A program made the translations under genes and the position numbers. Positions 36,215 through 47,967 of a DNA stretch of 64,000 nucleotides are shown here, in pieces. Each line of letters starts with the position of its first letter. The first letter of the stretch is position 1. The stretch covers positions 8,064,758 to 8,128,757 of the forward strand of contig NC_134536.1 of the NCBI RefSeq assembly GCF_050624435.1. The letters run 5' to 3'. The stretch is from Tenrec ecaudatus. Its lineage: Eukaryota > Chordata > Mammalia > Afrosoricida > Tenrecidae. The notes below the pieces were generated by a model. That model searched no databases, was not told the DNA's origin, and saw nothing but the letters and a program-made list of their open reading frames with translations.

Positions 36215-37263
36215 GCTTATCTTCACATTTCTATGGTCTAGTCACAGCATGACACTCTAAACTTGTGAAATAATGACGCACAAATAAATCTGTTACTAGA
36301 AAATTCATAGTGAGTTAATAATCAATCTACCAGCTTTTTCCCAGTACCAATTAAAGATTATCATAGTTATATATTATTTTCACAATAGGGAATTGAACAG
36401 GTGCAATAGCATAGTTCTATGACTGACAGCTTGAAAACATAATTGCCAAAGCTATGTGTTCTATTATCTAGTCAGTGTGCTCTCTAGTTATACAGTACAC
36501 AGATTCAACAGATTAAATTCCGATACACAATCTTTAGTACATGTGCCCCAAATCAGATACTTTCCTCCAGGGTTGCTTATTCATTCTTTTCCTCAAAGGA
36601 GGAAACCAGATTCTTACTCTGCTCAAATAAAAATAACTGCAATGTTAGTAGCAATAAATAAGATGCCAATCTGTTGTTAATGGCCAATGAAGGGAATTCC
36701 AAGTGCCCTGGTGTTCTAGAAGAGTGGCAAACCTTGAAAACAGGTGGCAGAATCTCAAAGGCCCTGCTTCCCCATCTCCAAAAGGCCCACCACCACCACC
36801 GTACAAATTTATTGGGCTATTGTAGAAGGTAAACATTTTTAGTCTACAGCAAGGTGACTGGCACAAAAGTTTCCTTTCCACCAAACACTGTTACTACTTC
36901 TTCAAAAACCATAGAGGATGGTCACAGAACGACAGTAACAATCATATAGTTCTGCCCATCTTTCTAAGGCCCCCCGCTGTAGAATTCTGGGGGATCTCCA
37001 ATTTTCAGATTCTAAATAACAAATGATTTAAATGTCTAACAAAGGCGAACGGGCTCTCTTTCACTTTCACTTTTTTAATGTTGGATAGATTTTCATGACT
37101 GGCCTGAGAGGATGTCCATTATTTTCCCCCCGATGCCAATCGTGAATGGCATTATTTTCTTAGTAATAATTTCTAACTGTGGCATGGAAATCAGGAGTAG
37201 AGGGTTTTTTCCCTTACAGGTCAGCCAGTGCTCAGTCATTCCACATGCTATAAGACTATAATT

Positions 37264-37340
37264 GAGGCTTCAAAAAACTCATGGGAAAACTCCATAATCT
37301 TTTAATCCCACTTTCTCACAAACTTTGTGAAGTCCTCTGG
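37264..37340. mobile_element. Short palindromic MITE (mariner-like)
   Basis: GAGGCTTCAAAAAACTCATG at the left mirrors CTCACAAACTTTGTGAAGTC plus CTC at the right. Confidence 0.7.
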
Positions 37341-38246
37341 TATGATTTGGGACACTGAGCATTATCATGCCAATAATATCGGAATAAATATCTGAATGTT
37401 TAGCTGATGGAAAGGTAATCTTTAAGGCTCCATGGTGCTATAATAGTTAAAATGCAACCTGGCAAAGGCAAATGAGAACAGGCAGGGATTTTAAAAGTAC
37501 CTACAATATTCAACTATTTATCCTAAATAGACCCTAATTCTTAATTTTTACTTTTAAGCTACATGAATGTGGTAAGACACTTATTATTCCTCAAAGGATG
37601 TTTTGATTTTTTAAATTTTAGCATAACTAATCAAGAATAATAAACAAAGACAACGTGTATTCCAGGTGCAGTTAGGCTTCCCCTTGTTAACAAAGTATTC
37701 TCATATCAGAAGAACAGAATAACTAAAATGAATTGAGTGTAAAATGTTCTTTGAGTTGAACTCCAAATCTCAAAGGGAATGAAGTATATATAATTAAGTT
37801 TCACAATATTTCAAAATCAATAGTAACCTCCATTTTTTATTAAAAATGATAGTCGGTAAGTCATCAGCTCAGGTTAAAACAGCTATTACAATTAACAGAT
37901 TAGGGGGATGCTTAATGGGGACAGTTCAACACTACAGGGAGCATGTGTCACTGCACAGAACATGTCAAGACTGCTGAATTGGCAAATGCTTTGTTACTTA
38001 TATACAAGACTTCGAATTCAAAAAATAGTAGTAAAATAATGATGAAGATAACCTTCCCACTCCACTTATTCCCAATGATTTAATTTTAGCTAGCTAACGT
38101 AGAAAATGCAAAAGAATACAACAAATTTCAAACCAGCTAGTCTACCTGTAAGCAGGCTATAAAGATATTTTAAAATTATATATGAATTTAGTTATTTAAT
38201 ATATGTCACCTTTGGAATGTCCAAACCACCACCTATCACTCTCTTA

Positions 38247-38400
38247 TTATTAAAATATCACTTTACTGGGGGCTTTTACAACTCTTATTGCAATCCATGC
38301 ATCAATTGTGTCAGGCATATTTGTACATACGTTGCCATCATCATTCTTTCTAGATATTTAATTTCTATCTCACTGCCGCCCCCCCACCTACTCTTGATGC
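38247..38400 (-). mobile_element. Family A retroposon, short 3' end
   Basis: ATCACTTTACTGGGGGCTTT, AACTCTTATTGCAATCCATG and TTGTACATACGTTGCCATCA; the 5' part is missing. Confidence 0.78.
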
Positions 38401-38972
38401 CTTCTGAGAAACAGTAGATGATGGGGAGAGTCCAGCTTTGTGTGGCCAGGTGCCGAGCATCACAGGACGAAAGACCTCTCTGGTTCCTAGCATATCCAGA
38501 GTTAAGGTACCTGAGCTGGCTCTGAACAGAAAGGCAGGCCCTTTCCCAGGCAACTTCAGTCAAGGAGGATGTAACTGGCTGAAGCAAAACACATGAGAAT
38601 AGAAGAAACCCACCCATGCTCTGCACTAGCCTTAGCACCATAATAGAAAATGCACTAGTTCAGAAGACCATCCTTTCCTAGAGCTTCATGTGATCTTGAG
38701 TGAGTCATTTATCTAGATGGGATCCTTTCCAAATCAGTAAAGAATCGGATACAGGCTTTTTGTGCCACAGAGTGCTATAAATTTCAAACGCTTCCAATGC
38801 CTTAACAATGCTATTTAAATATGGGAGTTAACGCGATGAACTAAAATAAACATACAGAAATGCTAAATAGTGACTGAGGTACAATAGGTTTTGCTTTGCT
38901 AAAGAATCTTCCTACAAATTTTAAGGTGTTCCTACAGATGTATAAAAAATATCTAAGCAGTATTTAAGAGAA

Positions 38973-39196
38973 TTCTATACCAGCGGTTCTCAACCTGTGG
39001 GCCATAACCCATTTAGGAGGGTGGGGGGGTTCTGAAAATGACTTTCACAAGAGTCGCCCAATTCATAACAGTAGCAAAATTAAAGTTATGAAGTAGCAGC
39101 AAAAATAATTTTATGGTTGGGGGGGGGTCACCACAACATAAGGAACTGTATTAAAGGGTCATGGCATTAGGAAGGTTGACAACCGCTGATCTATAC
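38973..39196 (-). mobile_element. SPIN (hAT) non-autonomous copy B
   Basis: The element runs 38981-39188, from CAGCGGTTCTCAACCTGTGG to GGTTGACAACCGCTG. The 8-base duplication is TTCTATAC / ATCTATAC, with one mismatch. Blocks TAGCAAAATTAAAGTTATGA and GTCACCACAACATAAGGAAC are characteristic. It lies in WTAP intron 1. Confidence 0.92.
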
Positions 39197-39429
39197 AAAT
39201 CAGTAAAGAGAAAGTTTTCCCAGCTGTAATCATGCACTACAGAAGCACAAGTGTTACAACTGTCATCCCCATTATCAAGAAGCTACCGTAGGTTTTCTAC
39301 ATATATGCCAACTCATTTTTGATCAATAAAACACCAATATATTTTGCACCTGACAGATCATTGGAAAAGCTAAAGACAGACAAGATTCTATAAACTAGAA
39401 GAGGAAAGCAGAAATCAGCAGTGCCTGGG

Positions 39430-39560
39430 GCACTAGAGCCAGCGCCAACGATGTGGACTCACAGCGGCCCAATAAAGGGTTTCCAGAGGCTGTAAATCTT
39501 TCCGGGAGCAGCCAGCCTCGTCTTTCTCCCGGCGATGGCAGGTGGGTTCACACAGCCGCC
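39430..39560 (-). repeat. AfroSINE, partial
   Basis: GGGTTTCCAGAGGCTGTAAA, CCAGCCTCGTCTTTCTCCCG and a CAGGTGGGTTCACAC block in reverse order. CpG-rich, about 1 kb from the WTAP promoter. Confidence 0.75.
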
Positions 39561-39727
39561 GTCCTAGCCGCAGGCCGCCCAAAGCTTAGCAGCTACGGCT
39601 CGGACGCTATTGCTACTTCCATCTTTTAGGGCTTATCCCCTTCCTCCTCCGGCGAAAAGTCGGCGCAAGTACCGGTCTGCTTCAGATAAGGCAAGATTTA
39701 GATGCTCTCGACAAACACTTCACCCAA

Positions 39728-39785
39728 ACCAATCTCACTTGCCATCGAGTCGATTCCAACGGCTAGCGACCCTAAAAAAAACCGG
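39728..39785 (-). repeat. AfroSINE, 3' fragment
   Basis: CTCACTTGCCATCGAGTCGA followed by TTCCAACGGCTAGCGACCCT is the SINE 3' end in reverse, little changed. Confidence 0.8.
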
Positions 39786-40239
39786 GCTTTGATCAACTTT
39801 GTCGGCAAGCCACTTCCCCCAACTTGACTAATCGGGTGCCGTGACCACAGGGCGGCATAAATGCAATTTTCGCACCGAGTGTTGTCCTGGGACGACAGAC
39901 CAGTGACTTCCACAGCGATTGCAATACTACATTCGGAATGATGAAAACCTGCAGGTAACAGGCGTAACCACCTCCCAGAAGCTCGTGGAAGTAGCTCCCG
40001 TCCTCGGGCGCAAGAACCGGGGTTTGGCTTCTCGTTTGTAATCACAGTTGACTCAATTGTTTAACCTAGTTCCCCCCGGGATCAAGCATGCCGCCGACTT
40101 CCTTCTTCATCAAAACAAGAACTTGGGCTTTCCTGCGACGTATCCCCCGGAGCCTTCGGGGAAATGGTCCGAACGAACATTTAGCAAGAGTCTTGCAGGA
40201 ATCCCAGGTGAGCCTTCAAACCTCCACAGGGTGCCATCA

Positions 40240-41170
40240 ACAACTGCTACCATGCGCAGAGGCAAGCCCCTCCTTCACAGGCGGAGGCCCGCGGGAGAGG
40301 GACCTGCAGTCTCACCCCACCGCGCCAGGCCCCGGCCAACAAACGGAAGCTGCCCGCCTCCCCAGCGGAGAGGGTCGCAGCCGAGGGAGGCCCGGAGGGC
40401 GACTCCGGGTCTCAGCCGCCTGGGGCCCCGCCCGCCGGCCAGGCCGCGCTAACGGAGGCCGGCGCGCCCCGGCCCGGCCCCACCGATCGGGCCTGCAGCG
40501 CTCCCGGGCCGGCGGGGCTCGGAGCCCCGCAGCGTCCGGCCCACCTACCTCCGCAGACGGCCTGCTAACCAGTCGCACAGGCCGAGGCCGCGCTCGCACC
40601 GCGGCGGCCGGGCCCCGCCGCTGCTCGCCGCCGCAGCCCGCGCGCCCCTTTATTTGCGGGTCTCGCTGCCACAAAATGGCGCTGAGGGAGGAAGCGCGGC
40701 CGGCCCCCGCCCCCGCCGCGCGCCCCGCCCCGCCCCGTCAGCCGCGCGCCGCCATGTTCGCACGCGCCGCTCACCCGGCTCGCCGCCCCGCCGCCCGCGG
40801 AGGAAAAGCGCGCGGCCCCGACCCCCGCGGGGTCTGGGCCTCGAAGCGCCGGCCGTGGAGTGGTCCTCGCGGCCCACCCGGCCTCCCGAGAGTTCACGGG
40901 GAGGGAAGGGAGGCTGCGCGGCGGGGCCGGGGTCAGCCGCGGAGCATCACGGGAAGGGCAGCGAGGGTCGCGGCGGCGGCGGCGGACGCGCTCACCGCTG
41001 CCACCTGCGGCTGCGGCGCGGCCCCGCGGAGGGATCTGGAGGCCGCGGCGCGGTGATTGGCCGTTGGCGCAGCTGGACCGCCCGGGGATGCTTCCGCGCG
41101 CGGGCGGCCAGGTGTGAGCGCTGCGGGACGGCTGCGGGCCTCCTGAGGCGTTGGCACCGCTCGGCCTCTG
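40240..41170 (-). promoter_or_regulatory. WTAP CpG-island promoter
   Basis: About 900 bases are extremely rich in G, C and CpG, with many GC boxes, a GCCATTTTG box on the minus strand near 40671 and a GCCGCCATG box near 40748. The island surrounds the inferred WTAP exon 1 and ends sharply on both sides in A/T-rich DNA. This is the form of a TATA-poor housekeeping promoter, which fits the broad expression of WTAP. Such islands often fire in both directions, but I see no identifiable gene leaving to the right. Confidence 0.8.
40549..40690 (-). other. WTAP: WTAP non-coding exon 1 (5' UTR), approximate
   Basis: Read on the minus strand, a splice donor GCGGAG|gtaggt ends an exon at 40549 inside the CpG island. 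The upstream edge is a guess. A YY1-type GCCATTTTG box (near 40671-40679) and an A/T-rich AAATAAAG (near 40645-40655) suggest that transcription starts between about 40610 and 40690. The next exon carries only seven untranslated bases before ATG, so most of the 5' UTR must lie here. Cap-analysis data would fix the start. Confidence 0.55.
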
Positions 41171-42118
41171 GCGTCTTAAGTGAGAACTTAAAACGGTGCC
41201 CCTTCTTCTGTCGTGTGGTGACGCCGCGTGGTCTCTCGGTTGGTCCCCGACTGGACGTCTCCGGGGGCGAAGCCAGGGAGCTATTGTTCTGTAGCAGATG
41301 GAGGTTGTGCCGATGTCAGCAGCTTTGGGGGCACCTTGCTCGAAACGAGGGCCAGGCGAACCCGGTGAGGCTTTAATGAACCCGAGGACATCAGTTTTGT
41401 AACGTGGACATAATCTTTAAGCTGCTGGCCTGTTTAATCAGAGCGGTGGTGTTACCTGGTAGGTATGAAACAGCCTTACACTGACAGGAGAGGGCAGGCA
41501 CTTCCTTAGACTGGTGTGCCCGTGGTCCCCAAAGGGAAGGTGTCCTGGAATAAAGTGGTTTATAGGCTAAAAGGGCACCCCCGAGAGTCGAAAGAAAGCA
41601 CTAGAGCACATGGCTATTTCCCCAGCGAGTCGGATCCGTCTAGAAAGTATTTGCAAACTATATTATAGGAATGCTTCTGAATGGAAAGGAGACTAAAATC
41701 TGCCATGGAAGATGGACCAGGACAGGAGCAGACACCCCCCAGGGAAAGAAGAGGAATGGCTCTTCATGCAAAGCCGCGCAGACCCCATTCACAGAGACAC
41801 TCGAAGCCACATGTCTTGGCGGTGCAGCGAGCAGGAGAGTCATGCCCTCGGGAGTACCAAATGACATACTCCTTTATCCCTGTGCCCAGCCACTCCTGTT
41901 CTCCACATCATGGTCAATTGCCCCTAACGGAGCTCTGGTCCGTGGCGCCCCCGGCATTTCAGAGTCGAATTGCGCTTCACACGTTTTCAGTGGCTTGACT
42001 TTCTGAAGGAGACTGTCCTGCCAGTCTCTGAGCTGCCGCTGGGTGGACTCCAACCTTTCTCGTACCTGCAGAGCAAATTAGCGCAGGGACTGCTGAAGAT
42101 AAACCTTCACAAATAAAA
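41171..42118. other. Upstream flank of WTAP, no gene recognised
   Basis: Open frames up to 111 codons exist near 41671-42006 but show no recognisable domain. There is no repeat signature. An upstream non-coding transcript from the CpG island is conceivable but not visible in the sequence. Confidence 0.45.
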
Positions 42119-42122
42119 CACC

Positions 42123-42285
42123 AACTGTGCTGGCCCAATAACCTAAAGGTTAGTGCTTCAAACCCACCCCAAGGGCACTGCTGAAGAAAGGCCCAGGGAT
42201 CTGCATTCATTAGGATGGCAACCCTGAGGGGCAGTTCTATTCAATCACACAAGGCCACTGGGAAGGTTTGGTTTGATTCATTGTA
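42123..42285 (+). repeat. AfroSINE
   Basis: AACCTAAAGGTTAGTGCTTC, AAACCCACCCCAAGGGCACT and GGGGCAGTTCTATTCAATCA in order, with a GGTTTGGTTT end. Confidence 0.82.
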
Positions 42286-42430
42286 GTGCTTTTTGCCACA
42301 GCTAAAGTTTAGGGGATAGCCTGAATGACCATTAATAGGGGCCTCCCTGGTATTTGTACAAGCACACACGTTTTTATTTGTAGTGAAGAAATAACACAGA
42401 ATAGGTATCTTAGAGACGAATGCAAAATAA

Positions 42431-42693
42431 TTGTAGCGCAGTGGTCCTCATTTCAGCCTTCCTCATGCTGGGACCCTTTATAGAGTTCCTCATTTTATGG
42501 TGACCCCCAACCATAAATTACTCTTTTTTTTCCCATAAATTACTCTTGTTGCTACTTCATAACTAATTTTGCTACTGTTATGAATTGTAATGTAAATATC
42601 TGATATGCAGGATGTATTAGGTGACCCCTGTGAAAGGGTCGTTCAACCCCCAAAGGGGTCGCAACCCACAGGTTGAGAACCACTACTGTAGAG
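42431..42693 (+). mobile_element. SPIN (hAT) non-autonomous copy C
   Basis: The element runs 42439-42685. The start CAGTGGTCCTCATTTCAGCC is slightly diverged; the end is GGTTGAGAACCACTA. The flanks TTGTAGCG / CTGTAGAG keep six of eight duplicated bases. It is the longest copy here (247 bases) and keeps the inner AATATCTGATATGCAGGATG block of the SPIN non-autonomous consensus. Confidence 0.9.
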
Positions 42694-42696
42694 GGT

Positions 42697-42900
42697 GGTG
42701 GAACCCAAGTGGGGCAGTGGGTTACGTGTTGGACTGCTCATGGAGAGGCTGACTGTTCTAACCCGTTAGCCGCTCTGCAGGAGAAAGATAAAGCAATCTG
42801 CTTGCATAAAAATTATAGTCTTGGAAACCCAATGGAGTAGTTCTGCTCTGCCCTGTATAGTTGCTGAAAGTGATTCATTTGAAGGCAGTGGATATAGAGG
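42697..42900 (+). repeat. AfroSINE
   Basis: GAACCCAAGTGGGGCAGTGG head, ACCCGTTAGCCGCTCTGCAG, CAATGGAGTAGTTCTGCTCT and GAAGGCAGTGG end. It starts just after the SPIN copy. Confidence 0.85.
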
Positions 42901-43419
42901 CTGGCAGGTAGGGATTAGAGAGAACAGAGATGGAAGCAAGACCTCTCTTGATTGAATTGCTAAAGTTTGGGGTAGTCCAAAAGAGAACAGAGTAAACCCC
43001 AAGTTGAAACAAATGAAACTCTACTTCAAATTGGTAACAACTGTGACAGAGAAAATAAGCACCCTCCCTCCATCCTCCCCCCCCTACCCCCCCCTCAGGA
43101 CTTCTGACCTTGGTACTGTGATAATATTTCTTTGTGTGATGTGGTCTAAGGATGGGAAAGAACAGCGGATAAGTCTTCAATTAGTGGGTTATTATTAATA
43201 GTAATTTTGTTACTGCGGCTCTGAAACGGTGTGCATGTGCGATAACAAAAGTGTGCTAGCATTGTTTCATTGAAAAACCTTGCTCTAAGCGAAAGAAAAA
43301 ACAAGGACAAAGTACAAAAATCAAAATTCAGAAAAGCCCTGTTAAGTTTAAATGGGAAATATCCATCTGGGCACATGATTTAAAAAAATAAGTCTTCTGG
43401 GCCTGTGCACCTAAAGGAC

Positions 43420-43608
43420 CTAGAAACCCTGAGCTGGCCAGCTTGTCCCTATTTGCTCAGGGCTCAGCCACCAGCCACTCTGCTGGAGGAAGATGAAGCT
43501 TTCTACTCCCATAAAGTTACACAGTCTTGGAAAACCCCGAGGGCAGTTCTGTGGAGTTGCTATGAGTTGGAATTGACTGGATGGCAGTTTGGATTTGTTT
43601 TGCCTTTT
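43420..43608 (+). repeat. AfroSINE
   Basis: CAGCCACCAGCCACTCTGCT, GAAGATGAAGCTTTCTACTC, GCAGTTCTGTGGAGTTGCTA and GAGTTGGAATTGACTGGATG. Its 5' head is diverged. Confidence 0.85.
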
Positions 43609-44302
43609 GGTAAAGGAGCCCTAGTGGCCTGGTCAGGTGGCTCTTACCCTACAGAAACACTGTGTGCCCCTAGCACCCAGATCTTGGTTTCTGAATTCCA
43701 TTACCCACTAAAATTATTCCGAGTTCCTTGGAGAATTGGCTGGTTCCAAGACCAGAACAGAGAAAGTACAAGCTGTTGTACCAGAATGCAAAGAAAGTTT
43801 TTGAGCTAAAAGGGGGCTTTGAACAAGACAGAAAAACGCTCAAAACTCAAAACAACCAGATCTGTGGTAGCTTGGAGGGGCAACTGGGAAAACTGACTAG
43901 AAAGGGGCATCCGAGAACTTTTGTGGGTGATGAAAATATCCATATTAATGTGGCAGTTAGTCTAGTGAATATGTTTTATCAAAACTCATCAGCTTGTATA
44001 ACTAAAATACAGTGTGTGTAAATGATACTGCAATAATGTGAATTTTTAAAAGATGTTCTGGAGCCAGCTTGACTGGTAGCCCACATTTAATTTAGGACAA
44101 TGGTAACACCACAAAGATATAACTGTAATTGACTGTAAACACTGAGTAATTACAAATCTATGGCTCTATAGTTATACTGGGGGAAAGGATACAGCAGAGG
44201 AAACTTTTTCCATCATTGGAAATGACTATTGCACCAAGCTCTTACTGTGAAAATTGATGTTTTAAGGGAAAATCCCATTGACCCCCATCTTTTTAAAAAA
44301 GA

Positions 44303-44412
44303 TAAGTCTGTGGATTCTGCTTCCATAAAGAATGAAAGTCTCAGAAATCCACAGGAGCACTTCGCCCCTGTCCTTTTGGGTCACTGATAGTGAGTTAAGT
44401 TGGTTTGGTATT
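44303..44412 (+). repeat. AfroSINE, 3' half
   Basis: GATTCTGCTTCCATAAAGAA, TCTCAGAAATCCACAGGAGC and GGTCACTGATAGTGAGTTAA. Confidence 0.78.
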
Positions 44413-44417
44413 TCATC

Positions 44418-44630
44418 CAGGAGAGCTGGTGGACTAGTGATTACCTGTTAGTTACGCTACTAACTTCAAGGCCAGTAGTTCAAAACTACAAGCCACTCCA
44501 CCGGAGAAAGATGAGACTTCCTGCTCCAGTAACACCTGTCAGTCTCAGAAACGCAGCGAGGAAGTTCTACCCTGTCTTATAGGGCTGCTTTGCATTGGAA
44601 TTGACGCAGTGGCACTGGTTTGGAGTTTCT
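44418..44630 (+). repeat. AfroSINE
   Basis: GGAGAGCTGGTGGACTAGTG head through CACTCCACCGGAGAAAGATG to GGAATTGACGCAGTGGCACT; directly follows the previous copy. Confidence 0.88.
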
Positions 44631-44639
44631 GGTGGCTCA

Positions 44640-46065
44640 TCCCCAGTGACTGAGAAAAAAAACTATAAAGAGATGCCAACTGATACATTAAAACTAATGA
44701 TCTAGTGGAGTGACAACCACATAGAATGGCAGCCACCGCAGGCTCAGCAGTAAAGGTCCCTTGCCAATTTCCGACTGTTGGAAGAACTCAAAGATGGCAC
44801 AATTAGCTGGGGTCTAGAAGATGATGAAGACATGACAATTACAAGATGGACAGGGATGATAATTGGACCTCCAAGAGTAAGCTGCTAAGCTATGGCTATC
44901 CCATGTTAATGTCTTAACATTCACTGTGCCTTCTCTAAATATATGTATACATATGTATATGTATGTATATATATATATATATTAGCTTTATCACAGAAAA
45001 GTTCACCAATGGTATATTTTCTGAAAAGTGGCTATTCTTTTTTGACCAGTTTCAGTTTATATATTTGAATCTCCTCTGATGCTATTTAATCTCTCTCTAA
45101 ATGACAATTTATGACAACCTGATACATAGCCTTAAAATAGAATGTGGACCTAAATACCCAGAAGCACCCCTTTGTATGATTTGTAACAAAAATTCCTATG
45201 AATGTGGTTAATAGTTCTAATGGAGTAGTAGACCCAAGAGCCATATCGGTGCTAGCAAAATGGAAGAATTCCTACAGCAGCAAAGTTGCTCTGCAAGAGC
45301 TCAGTGCCTAATAATGTCTAAAGAAAACCTGAAATTCCCTCAGCCGCCCAAGGACAGTGTTACAGCAATTAATCACCAAGAAAAACCACAGGCTTTTAAA
45401 TTTAAGTAATCTTCTGATTTGGTGTAAGCAGTCATCATTTTCCACAGTAGGATATTTTTTAGATACATTTTGTAGACCTTAAAGTACTGGACAGAAAGTT
45501 CCCATTCAAGGGCAAGTAATCTTACAACACTACATGATATTAATGTTTTTCCCATTTGAAATATATAAGTTGTGGTATAACAACAACAAAATTAATGATG
45601 TAGTTAGAAAATTACTGTTAGGCAGCCTTCATGAAATAATTGATTTAGGCAAGGCTTGTCAGTGGACGGTAGTTTAGGTGAAAGGTGGCTGGGAACTAGA
45701 ACATCCAAGAGACCCCCATGGTCCACCCCCCAGGCTACTTTCTGTGTTTAACTGTAAAGAGGAAAGCACACCTTTATACTGGAGTCATCTAGAGACTACC
45801 TTCTGAACCAAAGGTCTACACAGCTGAATCAGTAAAGAGGAGCCCTGGATGACCCAACAAGCAAGGTAAACATTAGCTTACTTGTATACTGATCTGTAGT
45901 GAACAATGTCACCTCACCACTTTTCCCCACGTCAGAAATGCTCCAGGTATGGTGGGCATCTGTGTCTTTGCAAACTCAACACCTTGCAGAAGCAAAACCT
46001 CTTTTCAGATTGACAATCCCTAATAGGCATGGAGTATCTCGTAAACCAAGATTTTAGCAATCCAC
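44640..46065. other. Intergenic DNA, nothing recognised
   Basis: A/T-rich DNA with an ATGTATATG/TATATA microsatellite at 44939-44984 and a SINE-head scrap near 45838. No gene recognised. Confidence 0.45.
44939..44984. repeat. (TATATG)n/(TA)n microsatellite
   Basis: Alternating T/A run with G and C interruptions ending in pure (TA)n. Confidence 0.93.
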
Positions 46066-46071
46066 TCCTCT

Positions 46072-46153
46072 GTTGGGCAGTCATTAAACACTCGGCTCCT
46101 AACGGAAAGGTCAGCAGTTCAAACCCACCAGTTGCTCAGAGGGAGAAGAGACT
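46072..46153 (+). repeat. AfroSINE 5' half (possibly split)
   Basis: GCAGTCATTAAACACTCGGC, CCTAACGGAAAGGTCAGCAG and TTCAAACCCACCAGTTGCTC stop abruptly at GGGAGAAGAGACTC. The matching 3' half may be the scrap at 47968-48015. Confidence 0.75.
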
Positions 46154-46159
46154 CAAAAA

Positions 46160-47045
46160 AAATTTTTTCTTTTTAAACATTTTATTACGGGCTCATACAA
46201 CTCTTATCACAATCCATACATATACATATATCAATAGTATAAAGCACATCTGTACATTCTTTGCCCTAATCATTTTCTTTTTTACATTTTAGTAGGGGCT
46301 CATACAACTCTTATCACAATCCATATATATACATACATCAATTGTATAAAGCACATCTGTACACTCTTTGCCCTAATCATTTTCAAAGCATTTGAAAGCA
46401 TTTAAGCCCTTTGCATCAGGTCCTCTCTTTTTTTTCCCCTCCCTCCCCGCTTCCCCCTCCCTCACGAGCCCATGATAATTTATAGATTGTTGTTTTGTCA
46501 TATCTTGCCCTATCCGGAGCCTCCCTTCCCTCCTTTCTCTGCCGTCCATCTCCCAGGGAGGAAGTCACATGTGGATCCTTGTAATCAGTTCCCCTTTTCC
46601 AACCCACTCACCCTCCACTCTCCCAGCATCGCCCCTCACACCCCTAGTCCTGAAGGTATCATCCACCCTGGATTCCCTGTGCCTCCAGCCCCCATATGCA
46701 CCAGTGTACAACCTCTGCCCTATCTAGTTCTGCAAGGTAGAATTCGGATCATGGTAGTTGGGGAGAGGAAGCATCCAGGATCTGGGGGAAAGCTGTGTTC
46801 TTCATCAGTACTACATTGCACCCTGACTGACCCATCTCCTCTCCTAAACCCCTCTATGAGGGGATCTCCAGTGGCCGACAAATGGGCCTTGGGTCTCCAC
46901 TCTGCACTTCCCCCTTCATTCACTATGGAATATATATATATTTATATTCTTTTTTTTTGCATGATGCCTTATACCTGGTCCCTTTGGCACCTCGTGATCG
47001 CACAGGCTGGTGTGCTTCTTCCATGTGGGCTTTATTGCTTCTGAA
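46160..47045 (-). mobile_element. Family A retroposon with doubled tail
   Basis: Two successive tail units in reverse orientation begin at about 46165 (AAACATTTTATTACGGGCTC) and 46275 (ACATTTTAGTAGGGGCTCAT). The body then runs from CCCTTTGCATCAGGTCCTCT through GGATCATGGTAGTTGGGGAG to CATGATGCCTTATACCTGGT and GTGTGCTTCTTCCATGTGGG. Confidence 0.88.
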
Positions 47046-47059
47046 GACTCAAAATTTAC

Positions 47060-47893
47060 TCCCATAAAGAAATTACAGTCATACACCCACTGAACTCTAG
47101 CCCCAATCCAAGAACAGTTAGTTCTGATAATGCCCTGTTTGATACTGCCCTTCATGAAAAAAATCACAGAAGATAAGGGTGCTACAGCAAAATGTGGTGA
47201 AGAAAGTAGATGGTGCCCAGCTATCAATCAGAATTGTGTCTGGGATCTTAAAGGCTTATATTCAAACAAGCAGTCATCTAAGCAAGGAATCAACTAAGTC
47301 CACATGGAAGAAGCACACCGGCTTGTGTGATCCAAAGATGACAATTACAGAACTTGAATATGGTGAGGAGCAAAGCATCAGAGCAAGAATTATGAACACC
47401 CAATTATGGAGGGCTATGGGGGGCGGTGAGAGCCAAACACCCATCTACAGAGTCTCTACCCTGATTAAGCCACTGGCAGAGTCCCTACGAGATTCTTCTA
47501 GGTGCAAGTATTTCTTCACTGGCTTCTAACTATTCATAGTGGTCTTTGCTTTCTTACCCCCTATTTGTATTTTTAGCTCTGTATTATTATTTTATCCTTT
47601 CCACTTTGTTATTTTTTCTGTTTCTGTTGGGTTTTCCACGTTGCGAAGCACAAAAGGAGTAGAGGCATAGAGATAAGAATGATGCAAGAGTTTGTAGGGG
47701 AAGTAGGGGTGGGGGTGAGGGAGCACTCTCTAGAACTGATGATTACACAACTTAGTTTAAAAGGGATTTAACCATGGGCGCGAGCAGAATGTTCTAAAAT
47801 TGATTGTGGTAATGATTGTACACTTGTTGCCATGATTGAACTATTGAATCGTGCGATATGGGGATTCAATGCCAATAAAGTTGTTAAATAGAG
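47060..47893 (+). mobile_element. Family B retroposon
   Basis: Starts with the shared module (GGTGCCCAGCTATCAATCAG, TCTGGGATCTTAAAGGCTTA, CACATGGAAGAAGCACACCG), then the family B body (TAGGTGCAAGTATTTCTTCA, GTTTCTGTTGGGTTTTCCAC, GATTGTGGTAATGATTGTAC) and a TGCCAATAAAGTTG end. It lies tail-away from the neighbouring family A copy. Left edge uncertain. Confidence 0.82.
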
Positions 47894-47967
47894 AGAGATA
47901 CTTATTGATATAGGGAGTTCTCCAATATAACTCTGAACAGGTAAAATAAAACAGCAATGTGAGAGAA

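Larger units (their letters stand above)
9370..40690 (-). other. WTAP: WTAP gene, full span
   Basis: WTAP is the regulatory subunit that holds the METTL3-METTL14 m6A RNA methyltransferase in nuclear speckles, together with VIRMA, ZC3H13, HAKAI and RBM15 (family knowledge). Seven coding exons with GT-AG borders were found on the minus strand. Their lengths are 30 coding bases, then 56, 59, 128, 179, 155 and 581, and they join in frame to 395 codons plus stop; human WTAP is 396 residues, and the likely missing residue is one Gln in the QQQ run of the last exon. The protein has a basic nuclear localisation motif (PLPKKVRL, residues 7-14), a long heptad-rich coiled coil (about residues 50-250) and a Ser/Gly-rich disordered tail. 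ACAT2 follows on the same strand. Identification is very secure; only exon 1 and the transcript ends are approximate. Confidence 0.97.

Noticed and set aside
40088-41376. Long plus-strand open frames of up to 322 codons over the WTAP CpG island
   Set aside because: Arg/Pro/Ala-rich translation of GC-rich promoter DNA with few stops; no domain, and overlapping long frames occur in several phases on both strands.
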